Assembly: GCA_034003505.1 (NCBI GenBank) | Contig: JAVEYK010000006.1 | Span: 1 to 64,000 of the forward strand | DNA length: 64,000 bases | Origin: UBA6170 sp034003505 | Lineage (GTDB): Bacteria; Chloroflexota; Anaerolineae; Anaerolineales; Anaerolineaceae | Reading direction: 5' to 3' | Shown here: positions 54,675-63,321 of the stretch, piece after piece | How positions within the stretch are numbered: position 1 is the first letter of the stretch | Layout of the letters: the number at the start of each line of letters is the position of its first letter | Translations under genes and position numbers: made by a program | Notes under the pieces: model-generated | Told to the model about the DNA's origin: nothing | Databases searched by the model: none | Seen by the model: the letters and a program-made list of their open reading frames with translations, nothing else

Positions 54675-56840
54675 ATGACTTTGATTAAAAATCAACCAGT
54701 AAAAACCACCTGTCCATTTTGCGGTGTAGGCTGTACTCTGCAATTGCATATCAAAGATAGTTTTATTTATAAAGTCACCTCTCCTTTTGATTCCGTCGTC
54801 AATAAAGGAAATTTATGCGTAAAGGGACGTTTTGGTTATGACTTTATCTACAATAAACGTAGAATTTTAAATCCTTTAATACGGAAAACACCCCAGAAAC
54901 CAGGGGCTAGAACGCAGGCATTCAATTTGGATGAATGGCGGGAAGTAACCTGGGATGAAGCATTAGATTACACCGCCAAACGCCTGGTTGAGATTTACCA
55001 GCGTGATGGCTCTAAAGCATTGGCAGCTTACTGCTGTGCCAAAGCAACCAATGAGGATAACTATTTATTACAGAAATTGTTCAGAGCGTTATTCCGCACC
55101 AATAATATAGATCATTGCACAAGATTGTGTCATGCAGCCAGTGTTGTCGCTCTGCAAAAATCAATTGGGTCGGCTGCTATGTCAAACACCGCTTCAGAAA
55201 TCATGGATACAGATGTATTCATCATCACCGGATCCAACACAACTGAGACGCATCCTATTATTTCCATCCAAATGATTGCAGCCATTCAAAAGAAAGGTGC
55301 AAAATTAATCGTGGTGGATCCTCGTCGAATAGAGATGGTAAATTATGCCACCCTCTGGTTAGATGAAAAACCTGGTTCGGATGTCGCAATTTTCTCGGGT
55401 ATGGCCCATGTTATCTTAAAAGAGAATCTTTACAATAAAGAGTTTATTGATAACAGGACAGAAGGTTTTGAAATTTTTTCTAAATCAATGGAGAAGTTTA
55501 CACCGGAATATGTTGAAACCATCTCTGGTGTTGACAGAGAGAAAATCATTCAGGCAGCACGCTTATATGCAAATGCGGAACGTGGAGCGATTTATTGGAC
55601 ATTAGGGATATCTCAATCCACACATGGTACTGATAACGCTCATAGTCTCATAAATCTGGCTCTGTTGACAGGCCATTTGGGGAAGCGAGGAACAGGTCTA
55701 AATCCTTTGCGCGGACAAAATAATGTTCAAGGGGCATCGGATGCTGGCGCTATGCCCTGGCATTATCCAGGATATCAGGAAGTGGAAAATGAGCAGTCTG
55801 CATTGAAGTTTGAAAAAGCATGGAATGTTGAACCCGGTGGTTTAAACCGCGTAAATGGATTAACCACCACAGAAATTCTTTCCAACGCCCATGTTGGCGG
55901 TGTGCGAGGTTTATTTATCATGGGTGAAAATCCAATGATGTCTGAACCCAACCTGAATGAAGCCCATCAACACATGCAGGAATTAGAATTTATTGCCTGT
56001 CAGGATTTGTTCATAAATGAATCAGGCTCATACGCTGATGTATTTTTCCCAGCCACAACTTTTGCAGAAAAGGACGGAACCTTTACCAATACAGACCGGC
56101 GTGTCCAGAGAGTGCGCAAAGCGATTGAACCGTTAGGGAATGCCCGCCCTGATTGGCAAATTATCAGTGATCTGGCCAAAAGAATTGAAAAATTATTGGG
56201 GAGACCCAACACTGCTTACTGGGATTATTCTCATCCCGAAGAAATTATGGATGAATTCGGATCCGTTGTACCCTCTTATCGGGGTATTACCTACGCCAGA
56301 ATCGAGAAGACAGGTCTACAAACGCCAGTTCTGGATGAAAATCATCCTGGAACTCCTTTCCTGTATGCAGAAAGCTTCCCAATCGGAAAAGCAAAATTTT
56401 TCCCACTTGATTTTCGAACCATTGATGAACTTCCCGACAAGGACTTTCCCCTGATTCTCAACACCGGTAGGGTGCTAGAACATTGGCATGGCGGTACTCT
56501 CACACGGCATTCATGGGTTGATGATTTGTTTTCACAGGGTTTGGTAGAAATCCATCCTTCGGACGCAGAAAAATTGAACATCAACCACCTGGATGTGGTT
56601 AAGGTTCAATCCAGGCGAGGTAAAATCGTTTTAAGGGCTAATGTTACCCATAAAACAACAGCCGGAGTTGTTTTTATTCCGTTCCACTTTGCGGAAGCAG
56701 CAGCAAATTTCTTAACCAACGAAGCTATGGATCCGGAAGCTCTCATTCCGGAGTTCAAAGCTTGTGCTGTAAAAATTGAAAAGGTGAACGAAGATCAATT
56801 GCCTACCGACCAACCTTATCAGCCGCGTGGTCGGTACTAA
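54675..56840 (+). CDS. fdhA: Formate dehydrogenase catalytic subunit, Mo/W-bis-MGD
   Basis: The 721-aa molybdopterin oxidoreductase oxidises formate to CO2. The N-terminal [4Fe-4S] ligands are C13, C16, C20 and C48 (TCPFCGVGC, GNLCVKG). The Mo ligand is Cys152 in DHCTRLCHAASV, encoded by TGT, so no selenocysteine is used. Further blocks are the formate-site His after that Cys, NPLRGQNNVQGASD, and the C-terminal MGD domain with LNTGRVLEHWHGGTLTRH. The order with the two upstream genes indicates a soluble NAD-linked complex. A strong terminator follows. Confidence 0.93.
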   Translation: MTLIKNQPVKTTCPFCGVGCTLQLHIKDSFIYKVTSPFDSVVNKGNLCVKGRFGYDFIYNKRRILNPLIRKTPQKPGARTQAFNLDEWREVTWDEALDYTAKRLVEIYQRDGSKALAAYCCAKATNEDNYLLQKLFRALFRTNNIDHCTRLCHAASVVALQKSIGSAAMSNTASEIMDTDVFIITGSNTTETHPIISIQMIAAIQKKGAKLIVVDPRRIEMVNYATLWLDEKPGSDVAIFSGMAHVILKENLYNKEFIDNRTEGFEIFSKSMEKFTPEYVETISGVDREKIIQAARLYANAERGAIYWTLGISQSTHGTDNAHSLINLALLTGHLGKRGTGLNPLRGQNNVQGASDAGAMPWHYPGYQEVENEQSALKFEKAWNVEPGGLNRVNGLTTTEILSNAHVGGVRGLFIMGENPMMSEPNLNEAHQHMQELEFIACQDLFINESGSYADVFFPATTFAEKDGTFTNTDRRVQRVRKAIEPLGNARPDWQIISDLAKRIEKLLGRPNTAYWDYSHPEEIMDEFGSVVPSYRGITYARIEKTGLQTPVLDENHPGTPFLYAESFPIGKAKFFPLDFRTIDELPDKDFPLILNTGRVLEHWHGGTLTRHSWVDDLFSQGLVEIHPSDAEKLNINHLDVVKVQSRRGKIVLRANVTHKTTAGVVFIPFHFAEAAANFLTNEAMDPEALIPEFKACAVKIEKVNEDQLPTDQPYQPRGRY

Positions 56841-56861
56841 TCATCGAATAAGATGCAATCG

Positions 56862-56896
56862 AAATAGCTGTTCGTTAAGAAACAGCTATTTTTTTA
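56862..56896 (+). terminator. Intrinsic terminator after the formate dehydrogenase operon
   Basis: A perfect 11-bp stem AAATAGCTGTT/AACAGCTATTT with an 8-nt loop is followed by T-rich sequence. The converging small gene ends right beside it, so it may serve both strands. Confidence 0.92.
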
Positions 56897-57079
56897 TTTC
56901 GTTTTGGTAAGATTGGCGATCAATTCTAAAAATTCAACCCACTCTTCCTGGAAAAAATGCAGGGTCACATTATTTAGTTCTAAATGATATGTGGTTTCGC
57001 CATCCGGTTCATCGGCTTTCCAGGCCATATAGTTTGCGGTTTCGCTAAGCGTATTTGTTAAGGGTCCATTATCCATCAT
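56894..57079 (-). CDS. Small conserved-looking protein, 61 aa
   Basis: This soluble protein is rich in acidic residues and aromatic residues (YHLELNNVTLHFFQEEWVEF). No family was recognised. Its start overlaps the end of the permease gene by 11 bp and has GGAG upstream, so it is likely translated from the same mRNA. Confidence 0.6.
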   Translation of the reverse strand: MMDNGPLTNTLSETANYMAWKADEPDGETTYHLELNNVTLHFFQEEWVEFLELIANLTKTK

Positions 57080-58361
57080 TTTTCTCCTTCTCTGAAAGTA
57101 CTTGGTTTTCGGGTTGATTATTGGTTTTATTTTTTCGTTTTTGTTTCATCCAATTTTTCACATCATTTTTTATCTTGAAGAAAAATCGAAAAAAAGGTTT
57201 GAATTGCTTTGGAATTTTTGGTTCACCTGACATACGATCCAGGGAAATTCTTTCCCAAGGATCAATATCGAACATTTTAAAAAATACATATTGACCAATT
57301 AATTTTGCAGATGCTAATACAGGTGCCGCTAATAATACTCCAACAAATCCAAATAAGTTGGCAGAAACAATGACAGCCACCATCACAGCAGCAGGATGAA
57401 CCTTCAATGCATCACCCATAAGTCTGGGTACAACAAAATTGTCAAGAATAACATCAGTGATCCAGGACACTCCAATCACAACCAATGCATACGGAAAAGG
57501 TTCAAGCCCGAATATGGTTGTGCCCTGAAAAAGCGAAACTAGACCATAAGCTGTCCAGGCGACAGCAGGACCTACATAGGGTACAAACCTGGCTAATCCA
57601 GCAATGAACGCCAAACCATAATAAAAATTTACACCTAGCGCACCTAATAAAATGATATAAACAAAAATTGTGATCACAATGATCGTCAATTGACCACGCA
57701 GAAATGCATTCCAGGTGCGTTTTAGTTCAACACCCATCTGCTGAATATCGTAGTTATAGCCTGGTATATCAATCTTTAATAGATCGCTGCGGGCACCTTT
57801 TCCTTCCGAAAGGATGAAGTAGGAAATTAATATCGAGAAAAGTGACCAACCTATCATTGCTGCTGCACTGCCTGCTAAAGAGCCAACCAGGTTCCCTAAT
57901 CCTGATAGGATGGGTTGAATCATAGATAATAATTGGTTGCCAATACTCACCAAATCTAATTCAGAAAAATCAATCACAAAACCACCAAATTCAAAGCGCA
58001 GTTGTGATAATTCATCCAGAAAAATTGGTAAATTCTTTATTTCTACCTGGATAAAACGAATCAGGCTGGATATCTGGTCAAAAACAGCAAATCCCCCTAA
58101 TGTGATTAACCCCAGAAATAATATCAGGAGGATTAGATAAATGATAACAGCGGTTAAGCGCCATGAAATTTTTAATTTTTCTTTGAAAAAATCTGGAATA
58201 GGATAAAGAAGGAATGCCAGAAGAAATGCAAAAAATAATGGTGCCAGAATGTTGTTAAAACGAACAATTAAAAAAGTAAAAAAAGCAACCATAACCAAAG
58301 CTACGACCAGCTTTGTAGTACTGCTCCAAGATGGCGATTTTTCAATTTTTTTTGAATGCAT
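57069..58361 (-). CDS. AI-2E family transporter-like membrane protein
   Basis: The 430-aa protein has about seven or eight membrane helices and the AI-2E (PerM/YdiK) layout: paired N-terminal helices, a long helical hairpin in the middle, and the block FVPYVGPAVAWTAYGLV, then LKVHPAAVMVAVIVSANLFG with GVLLAAPVLAS. The C-terminus is a basic tail of about 60 residues. Members export small molecules or exchange ions; the name does not prove AI-2 transport. Confidence 0.87.
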   Translation of the reverse strand: MHSKKIEKSPSWSSTTKLVVALVMVAFFTFLIVRFNNILAPLFFAFLLAFLLYPIPDFFKEKLKISWRLTAVIIYLILLILFLGLITLGGFAVFDQISSLIRFIQVEIKNLPIFLDELSQLRFEFGGFVIDFSELDLVSIGNQLLSMIQPILSGLGNLVGSLAGSAAAMIGWSLFSILISYFILSEGKGARSDLLKIDIPGYNYDIQQMGVELKRTWNAFLRGQLTIIVITIFVYIILLGALGVNFYYGLAFIAGLARFVPYVGPAVAWTAYGLVSLFQGTTIFGLEPFPYALVVIGVSWITDVILDNFVVPRLMGDALKVHPAAVMVAVIVSANLFGFVGVLLAAPVLASAKLIGQYVFFKMFDIDPWERISLDRMSGEPKIPKQFKPFFRFFFKIKNDVKNWMKQKRKNKTNNQPENQVLSEKEKNDG

Positions 58362-58395
58362 TTCTTCCCTGTTTTAGTTAGCTCGTATTCTTTTT

Positions 58396-58427
58396 GTAAA
58401 AGCTCTCTCTAATGAAAGAGCTTTTAC
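58396..58427. repeat. 11-bp inverted repeat between FHA and permease genes
   Basis: GTAAAAGCTCT and AGAGCTTTTAC pair perfectly around a 10-nt loop. The minus strand lacks a proper T-run after the stem, so it may be a weak terminator of the FHA mRNA or an operator. Confidence 0.6.
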
Positions 58428-58449
58428 ACGTCTTGATATGGAATAAAAA

Positions 58450-59136
58450 TTATGGACAGGAACCACTACCAAAAATTGCATTCATAATCCCAGGAAATAG
58501 ATCACAATAAAGATTCATGGAATCAATTACTAACCAAAATACAATACAGCCGCAAATAACCAGCAAGAACAGTATCAAGATGATCAAAAAGACTCGGCTC
58601 TTTTTCTTCGGTTTTTCTGCAGCTGGATATGCACCTGGAACTTCCCCTGAGTAGCTCGGCTGGACAGGTGCAGAAACGTATTGTTGCGGCGGTGGCGGAG
58701 CGGAAATAAAAGTCTCCTGTGGCGGAACGGCAGTACTGGGTGTTGGAACAGGGGCTGCATAAGAGGGAGGCTGTGAAACAGGAGCATTGTAGGAAGGCGG
58801 TTGAGCACTAACACGCGTAGCATCAGGATCAAAAGTAGGAACCTCATATGAGCAATTCACGTTTTCACCAAACTGAATTGAATCACCACCCGCTAATTGG
58901 TGGGACCCAACCAATCGCTGCCCATTGACAAAAGTCCCGTTTGTGGAACCTAAATCCTCAATGGCAAATCCTTGACCAGATAAATAGATTTTCGCATGTT
59001 TTCTGGACAATTCCGAATCATTGATGACAAAATCATTATTAATATCACGCCCAATGGAAAACTCTGTACCATCTAAAATAAATGTCTGTCCAGGATTGGG
59101 TCCTGTTTTCATTACTAATTGATAATTAGAGCTCAT
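58450..59136 (-). CDS. FHA-domain protein with Pro-rich linker and C-terminal membrane anchor
   Basis: Residues 1-95 form an FHA domain that binds phosphothreonine: FSIGRDINNDFVI, LSRKHAKIY, and GSTNGTFVNG hold the conserved Arg, Ser, His and Asn. A Pro/Ser/Gln-rich linker of about 80 residues follows, with PPSY repeats. Then come KKKSR and one membrane helix (about 183-206), with a short Cys-containing outer tail (CDLFPG...GSCP). It may recruit a Ser/Thr-kinase client to the membrane; no such kinase is in the window. Confidence 0.88.
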   Translation of the reverse strand: MSSNYQLVMKTGPNPGQTFILDGTEFSIGRDINNDFVINDSELSRKHAKIYLSGQGFAIEDLGSTNGTFVNGQRLVGSHQLAGGDSIQFGENVNCSYEVPTFDPDATRVSAQPPSYNAPVSQPPSYAAPVPTPSTAVPPQETFISAPPPPQQYVSAPVQPSYSGEVPGAYPAAEKPKKKSRVFLIILILFLLVICGCIVFWLVIDSMNLYCDLFPGIMNAIFGSGSCP

Positions 59137-59195
59137 GTATGCCTCCTGAATAATTTAAACAATTTTGATAAGTGTACAAATTATCTAATTGTCTG

Positions 59196-60104
59196 TCAAC
59201 TTAGTTTAATATCTGAAATTGGAAACACAGATTTTATCTTCTCGTATCCAATGATATGAATGCCTTTATTTTTTAAGTGATTGTGAATTGCCCTCTCTCT
59301 GAATAATTGGAAATCACCTACCCTAGACTGCCAATCTGGAGTAATCGCTTTCAACTCTGGGGTTTCTTCAGCAGGATGAATAATAAAATGCGTGATTCCT
59401 GCTGGAAGTGAATCAAATATTTTTACAGCCTGATTAAATCGCTCTTCGGAATTTTCCAAGGGAATAGATCTTAAGTGGTCTAATAAAGGAACACCTTGCT
59501 CTTCCAATTTTGATAGGAAATTTTCCACAACGGACGCACTGGCTTCATCCAACCCCATATTCATCCATTCAGCCCTGGTTAATCTGAACAACATTGGGGG
59601 TATTTTTCTACTGATCCCGACATTTATATAATCAAACATAAATTTTGGGTGAGCCACCGCGCCCATGTGAGTGTCGATATGGGTTGGTACAATCCCAGCC
59701 AATATCGCTGTATTGATCTGAGCAAGCATTTCATCCTTAACAAACACAGGCTCAGCCATTTCTTGTACATCACGACTACTGGGATGAAAATATCCCTGCG
59801 AATCCATTAAGCCACTTGCATGATCACAGGTAGAAATAGGACGCCAACGATATTCATCCCACTCACTGGTGAGTGTAATATGAACGCCCAGATCAACGTT
59901 ATATAACTCCTTTTGTAATTTGGCTGCGGAAAGAAACCAACCACATGGCACCATCACTGCTGCAGATGAGATTCCGGATAATTCGAACAAAACTTTGCAA
60001 GCCGTAATGGTTGACTGACACATGCCCAAATCATCCGCATGGATGATGACAACCCGGTCATTGTTTGAAAAACCTAATTTTTTTAGTAACGGATTTGGAT
60101 TCAT
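59196..60104 (-). CDS. YdjC/ChbG-family carbohydrate deacetylase
   Basis: The 302-aa protein has the family's metal-binding motifs: IIHADDLGMCQS near residue 20, DLGVHITLTSEW near 70, and HIDTHMGAVAHP near 140. ChbG removes acetyl groups from chito-oligosaccharides, and HpnK relatives act on hopanoids; the substrate here is unknown. ATG 60104 is chosen because AGGAG is upstream. It lies between the FHA gene and the 6S RNA candidate. Confidence 0.85.
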   Translation of the reverse strand: MNPNPLLKKLGFSNNDRVVIIHADDLGMCQSTITACKVLFELSGISSAAVMVPCGWFLSAAKLQKELYNVDLGVHITLTSEWDEYRWRPISTCDHASGLMDSQGYFHPSSRDVQEMAEPVFVKDEMLAQINTAILAGIVPTHIDTHMGAVAHPKFMFDYINVGISRKIPPMLFRLTRAEWMNMGLDEASASVVENFLSKLEEQGVPLLDHLRSIPLENSEERFNQAVKIFDSLPAGITHFIIHPAEETPELKAITPDWQSRVGDFQLFRERAIHNHLKNKGIHIIGYEKIKSVFPISDIKLS

Positions 60105-60153
60105 CAATCTCCTATTCTTTTGATTATTATCAATTATAGGAGACTTTAATTAA

Positions 60154-60328
60154 AAAAACCCCGCAATGCCGTGTGCTACATAGTTTTGAACCTGCAAATG
60201 CAGGTGGGGGCCCGCGCCGGAGTTTCCGCCTTGGCCGAAGCCTATCGCGTACGCTCAGTGACCCTGAGCCCCATCTTAAGGGTGTTGGCTCAAAACCGGT
60301 TTTGCAGCAATCACGAACACCACAGGGT
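60154..60328 (-). ncRNA. ssrS: Probable 6S RNA
   Basis: This GC-richer stretch of about 175 nt folds into a long rod. The 5' end CCCTGTGGTGT pairs with the 3' end (ACGGCATTGCGGGG, several G-U pairs). GGTTTTGAGCC pairs with GGTTCAAAACT. A small hairpin CCTGC-ATTT-GCAGG sits in the 3' strand, and an inner GGC-TTCG-GCC hairpin closes the rod. The segment order GGTGTTCG, TGAGCC, CACCTG hairpin, GGTTCAA and CGGCATTGCGG parallels E. coli 6S RNA. Seven T residues follow, and a promoter precedes. 6S RNA sequesters RNA polymerase. Ends are estimates. Confidence 0.72.
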
Positions 60329-60334
60329 AATCAT

Positions 60335-60363
60335 TTTATACCACAAGTTAATTTCTTTGACTA
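60335..60363 (-). promoter_or_regulatory. Promoter of the 6S RNA candidate
   Basis: TAGTCA (60363-60358, 4 of 6 to -35) and TATAAA (60340-60335) are 17 bp apart. The expected start is A at 60328. No ORF follows on that strand. Confidence 0.68.
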
Positions 60364-60466
60364 GATCAACATATCTTTGCCAGATTTTACCGTGCTTTGC
60401 ATAATGATTTTTCTTGACCCATCTATGAGAAATTTCTATACTCCTTAATAATTCAGGAGGTCAGGA

Positions 60467-60907
60467 ATGCGAAAATTATTGTTATTTTTCAACATACTAA
60501 TTTTAATGAGTTTGGCGGGTTGTAATGGCTTAAGTGCTAAAGAAAAGGGATTGATCGTCGAAGATGCTTGGGCACGACCTGCCCTGGAGGGGAACCCTTC
60601 GGCCGTATATTTTAAAATTGAAAATAATCTTAACGAATCCGAAAGACTCATATCCGTCGAAAGCCAAGTGGCAGAATTTAATGAAATCCACCTCAGCAAT
60701 ATGGTCAATGGTACGATGAAAATGGAGCAACAAGAATTTGTTGAACTGGAACCCAATCAGATACTTGAATTTAAACCAAAAAGTTACCATATAATGTTGA
60801 TAAATCTAACACAAAATCTTAATGTGGGCGATAAATTTGATATTACACTGATTTTTGAGAGATCAGGCTCGAGAGTTTTAAATGTTGAGGTGAAAGAGAA
60901 CGAATGA
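60467..60907 (+). CDS. PCu(A)C-family copper chaperone lipoprotein
   Basis: The 146-aa protein has a lipoprotein signal (SLAGC, Cys19) and the PCu(A)C cupredoxin-like fold, seen in DAWARPA, VNGTMKM and FERSGSRVLNVEV. Copper ligands fit EIHLSNMVNGTMKM (His and Met) and SYHIMLINL (His and Met). It would deliver copper outside the membrane, likely to the cytochrome oxidase implied by the ctaB/SURF1 genes nearby. AGGAGG precedes the ATG. It overlaps thpR by 4 bp. Confidence 0.9.
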   Translation: MRKLLLFFNILILMSLAGCNGLSAKEKGLIVEDAWARPALEGNPSAVYFKIENNLNESERLISVESQVAEFNEIHLSNMVNGTMKMEQQEFVELEPNQILEFKPKSYHIMLINLTQNLNVGDKFDITLIFERSGSRVLNVEVKENE

Positions 60908-61485
60908 ACCACGATGATGAAATTCGGGCGTTCGTTGCTATTCCATTACCCTCTCAAGTCATTAATTATTTAACTGAAATGATTTCAAATCTGAAACAAG
61001 TATTTCCCGAAGATTCTATGAAATGGGTTCACCACGCCAATATTCATCTAACACTTCAATTTCTTGGAAATATTTCAAAGTCAACGATGAATTTTTTAAT
61101 TGATAAATTGGAAACAGATCATCAATTTTGTTCTTTTGATTTGACAATGAATAAACTGGGGGCGTTCCCATCTGTTTATAAACCTCAAGTCCTGTGGGTA
61201 GGTACAACCAACCACCAGATATTAATGGATTTATATAAATTTATTCAAAAAACCACATCCCCTTTAATTGATGATAATGACAACAAGACCTTTTCTCCCC
61301 ATTTGACAATCGCTCGCTTAAGACCTGGAGTCAAAAAAGAAAAGATTGAATGCATAAAGCAGGAATTATACAAAAGAAAAGATATCACTCCAATTTCGTT
61401 CACGATAACTCATTTTTGTTTATATCAAAGCACTTTAACTTCAAAAGGCCCGATTTACTCTGAGCTGCGCAGATATAGTTTATAG
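60904..61485 (+). CDS. thpR: RNA 2',3'-cyclic phosphodiesterase (2'-5' RNA ligase family)
   Basis: The 193-aa protein is a 2H phosphoesterase with both His motifs: NIHLTLQFLG near residue 46 and FSPHLTIARL near residue 131. It opens 2',3'-cyclic phosphates on RNA ends in vitro; cellular role is unclear. The start overlaps the copper chaperone stop (ATGA). Confidence 0.92.
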   Translation: MNHDDEIRAFVAIPLPSQVINYLTEMISNLKQVFPEDSMKWVHHANIHLTLQFLGNISKSTMNFLIDKLETDHQFCSFDLTMNKLGAFPSVYKPQVLWVGTTNHQILMDLYKFIQKTTSPLIDDNDNKTFSPHLTIARLRPGVKKEKIECIKQELYKRKDITPISFTITHFCLYQSTLTSKGPIYSELRRYSL

Positions 61486-61541
61486 ACCTGAAAATATCAA
61501 TGTGTTAGAATGAGAACCTAATATTGCATGAGAGGTGAGAT

Positions 61542-61886
61542 CTGAATAGTATTGATTTAGCAAAGTTTGTAGTGAATATTCTGGATGAAAAAAAAGGGGA
61601 AGACATTCTCCTTTTGGATGTACAAAAAGTAGTCTCTTTCACAGATTATTTTGTGTTTTGTTCCGGAACAAGCGACCGGATGTTAGATGCACTCTCGAAA
61701 TTTGTTCGGGAGGAAGTAAAGAAAGAATACAAAATTATTTCCAACTCAGAAGGAGACAGCATGAATGGCTGGGTTCTTCTCGATTTAGGAGATGTGATCG
61801 TAAATCTATTTTCCCCGGAAAAGAGAGATTATTATCGTCTGGAGGAATTATGGAAAGAAGGAAAAGTTCTGGTTAAACTTCAATAA
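61542..61886 (+). CDS. rsfS: Ribosomal silencing factor RsfS, apparent CTG start
   Basis: RsfS binds L14 and blocks subunit joining when nutrients run low. The protein matches the family with LLLDVQKVVSFTDYFVFCSG, GDSMNGWVLLDLGDVIVNLF and RDYYRLEELW. Homologous sequence (NSIDLAKFVVNIL) extends upstream of the GTG at 61572 to a CTG at 61542. That CTG lies six bases after AGAGG, and an in-frame TGA at 61536 closes the frame. No ATG, GTG or TTG lies between them. CTG is therefore the likely start, giving 114 aa, close to the usual 105-120. Confidence 0.85.
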   Translation: MNSIDLAKFVVNILDEKKGEDILLLDVQKVVSFTDYFVFCSGTSDRMLDALSKFVREEVKKEYKIISNSEGDSMNGWVLLDLGDVIVNLFSPEKRDYYRLEELWKEGKVLVKLQ

Positions 61887-61927
61887 ATAAATCGGATTAA
61901 CCAGTCAGTTTTTGAATACTCGAAGTT

Positions 61928-61958
61928 AGAGAGATTCCTATTACTCCAGAATCTCTCT
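61928..61958. terminator. Hairpin between converging rsfS and ctaB
   Basis: A perfect 9-bp stem AGAGAGATT/AATCTCTCT with a 13-nt loop has only weak T/A runs. It may act on both strands. Confidence 0.65.
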
Positions 61959-61968
61959 ATTCAATTAT

Positions 61969-63321
61969 TTAGATTAAGACATCCACAACCAGAGCAAAAA
62001 ATATGAATGCCAGATACATACTCGAATAACGATACATTTTGAAAGCGATTTTATTGCCTTCTTTTTTATATACCTGCCACGCAGTGCTGAGTAACCACAA
62101 TCCCAGGATGACTGCCAGCATGAAGTATACGCTGCCACCTATCCCAAATAATGGCATCAACAATGTTAATAACACCAATTGAATAGTGTAAATTAGAATT
62201 TGGAGTCGGGTATTCTTTTCACCTTTTACTACAGGCAGCATGGGAATACTCGCCCTGGCATAATCATTTTTTCTGACAAGTGCTAAAGCCCAAAAGTGAG
62301 GTGGGGTCCACAAGAATACCAATGCAAATAAAAGTAAGGAGGGTATGTTCAATCCGCCTGTGGCCGCGGCCCAGCCAACCAGTGGCGGAATTGCGCCAGC
62401 TCCGCCTCCAATGACAATATTCTGTACTGTGATATGTTTTAACCAACTACTATAAATAAATACATAATAGACCATCCCGAGCATAGCCAGTAAGGCGGCA
62501 TTTAAATTAACATAGGCAGCAAATATATAAAAGGAAAGGATTATTTCTGAAATTCCTAATGCCAGGGCTTCTGTGGGGTGTAAACGGCCGGCAGGAAGAG
62601 GACGTTTTGCTGTCCTTTGCATGGAAAGGTCGATTTTTCGGTCAATGTATTGGTTGATGGCAGATGCTCCACCAGCTGCCAAAGCTCCTCCTAGCATAGT
62701 CCAGAATGTCAGTGCGAGTGAAGGTATTTTTTCTCCGCCTACGACCATTCCTGCATAAGTTGTTACTAATAACAGGGACACGATAATTGGTTTGTTCAAA
62801 ATTAAAAAATCTTTTCTTCGTTGGGGATCATTGAAGATGGTTTTCGTTTCCACCACCACAGCATCGCGAACATATTTTTCAGAATAAAATGCATACACTA
62901 TAGAAAGCAGATAAATTACCGAACCAGTGGAGTGAACAAACAATAAATTTGCTGGTAAATTTTTGGTTGCTTGAAATCCACCAATTAGAATCTGACCTAT
63001 AAAAACTATAAAACTTATCGTGACGGATAATAGCATATTCTTATTTTCACGATATTTTCTCCAGGTAGTGATCGTCAGGAAAGTGATAATCATCCCGGTT
63101 GCCAGCGTGAACAAACGGTGTGCATTAATCAATAGTATGTCAAACGAAAATCCAGACTGAGAAAAACATAGCGGAAATTGATTACACATACTCGCAGATC
63201 CTGTACTGGATAACAAAATACCAAGCCCTATCATTAGAAAGGAGGAGACCAACAATAGGATTGTGATATTGTTTTTCCCCGATTTTCTTTCACCTGTTCG
63301 ATCAATATTTATTGCGTTCAT
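61969..63321 (-). CDS. ctaB: Half-CtaA fused to protoheme IX farnesyltransferase (heme O synthase)
   Basis: The 450-aa chain has two parts. Residues 20-150 form four helices resembling half of heme A synthase, with His in INAHRLFTLATGM and FVHSTGSVIYL and a CysX6Cys-like pair in SMCNQFPLCF. From about residue 170 it is a UbiA-type prenyltransferase with NQYIDRKIDLSMQRTAKRPL (DxxxD) and KNDYARASIPMLP. It makes heme O from heme B for terminal oxidases. The CtaA half could insert or convert heme, but one half may not be active alone. It overlaps the SURF1 gene by 4 bp. Confidence 0.9.
   Translation of the reverse strand: MNAINIDRTGERKSGKNNITILLLVSSFLMIGLGILLSSTGSASMCNQFPLCFSQSGFSFDILLINAHRLFTLATGMIITFLTITTWRKYRENKNMLLSVTISFIVFIGQILIGGFQATKNLPANLLFVHSTGSVIYLLSIVYAFYSEKYVRDAVVVETKTIFNDPQRRKDFLILNKPIIVSLLLVTTYAGMVVGGEKIPSLALTFWTMLGGALAAGGASAINQYIDRKIDLSMQRTAKRPLPAGRLHPTEALALGISEIILSFYIFAAYVNLNAALLAMLGMVYYVFIYSSWLKHITVQNIVIGGGAGAIPPLVGWAAATGGLNIPSLLLFALVFLWTPPHFWALALVRKNDYARASIPMLPVVKGEKNTRLQILIYTIQLVLLTLLMPLFGIGGSVYFMLAVILGLWLLSTAWQVYKKEGNKIAFKMYRYSSMYLAFIFFALVVDVLI

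Noticed and set aside
54675..56840. Possible selenocysteine in formate dehydrogenase
   Set aside because: The Mo-ligand codon is TGT (Cys152); no in-frame TGA was found.
60171..60404. Two plus-strand frames of 63 and 77 codons
   Set aside because: The region fits a structured minus-strand RNA better; the peptides are Arg/Ser-rich and have no ribosome site.
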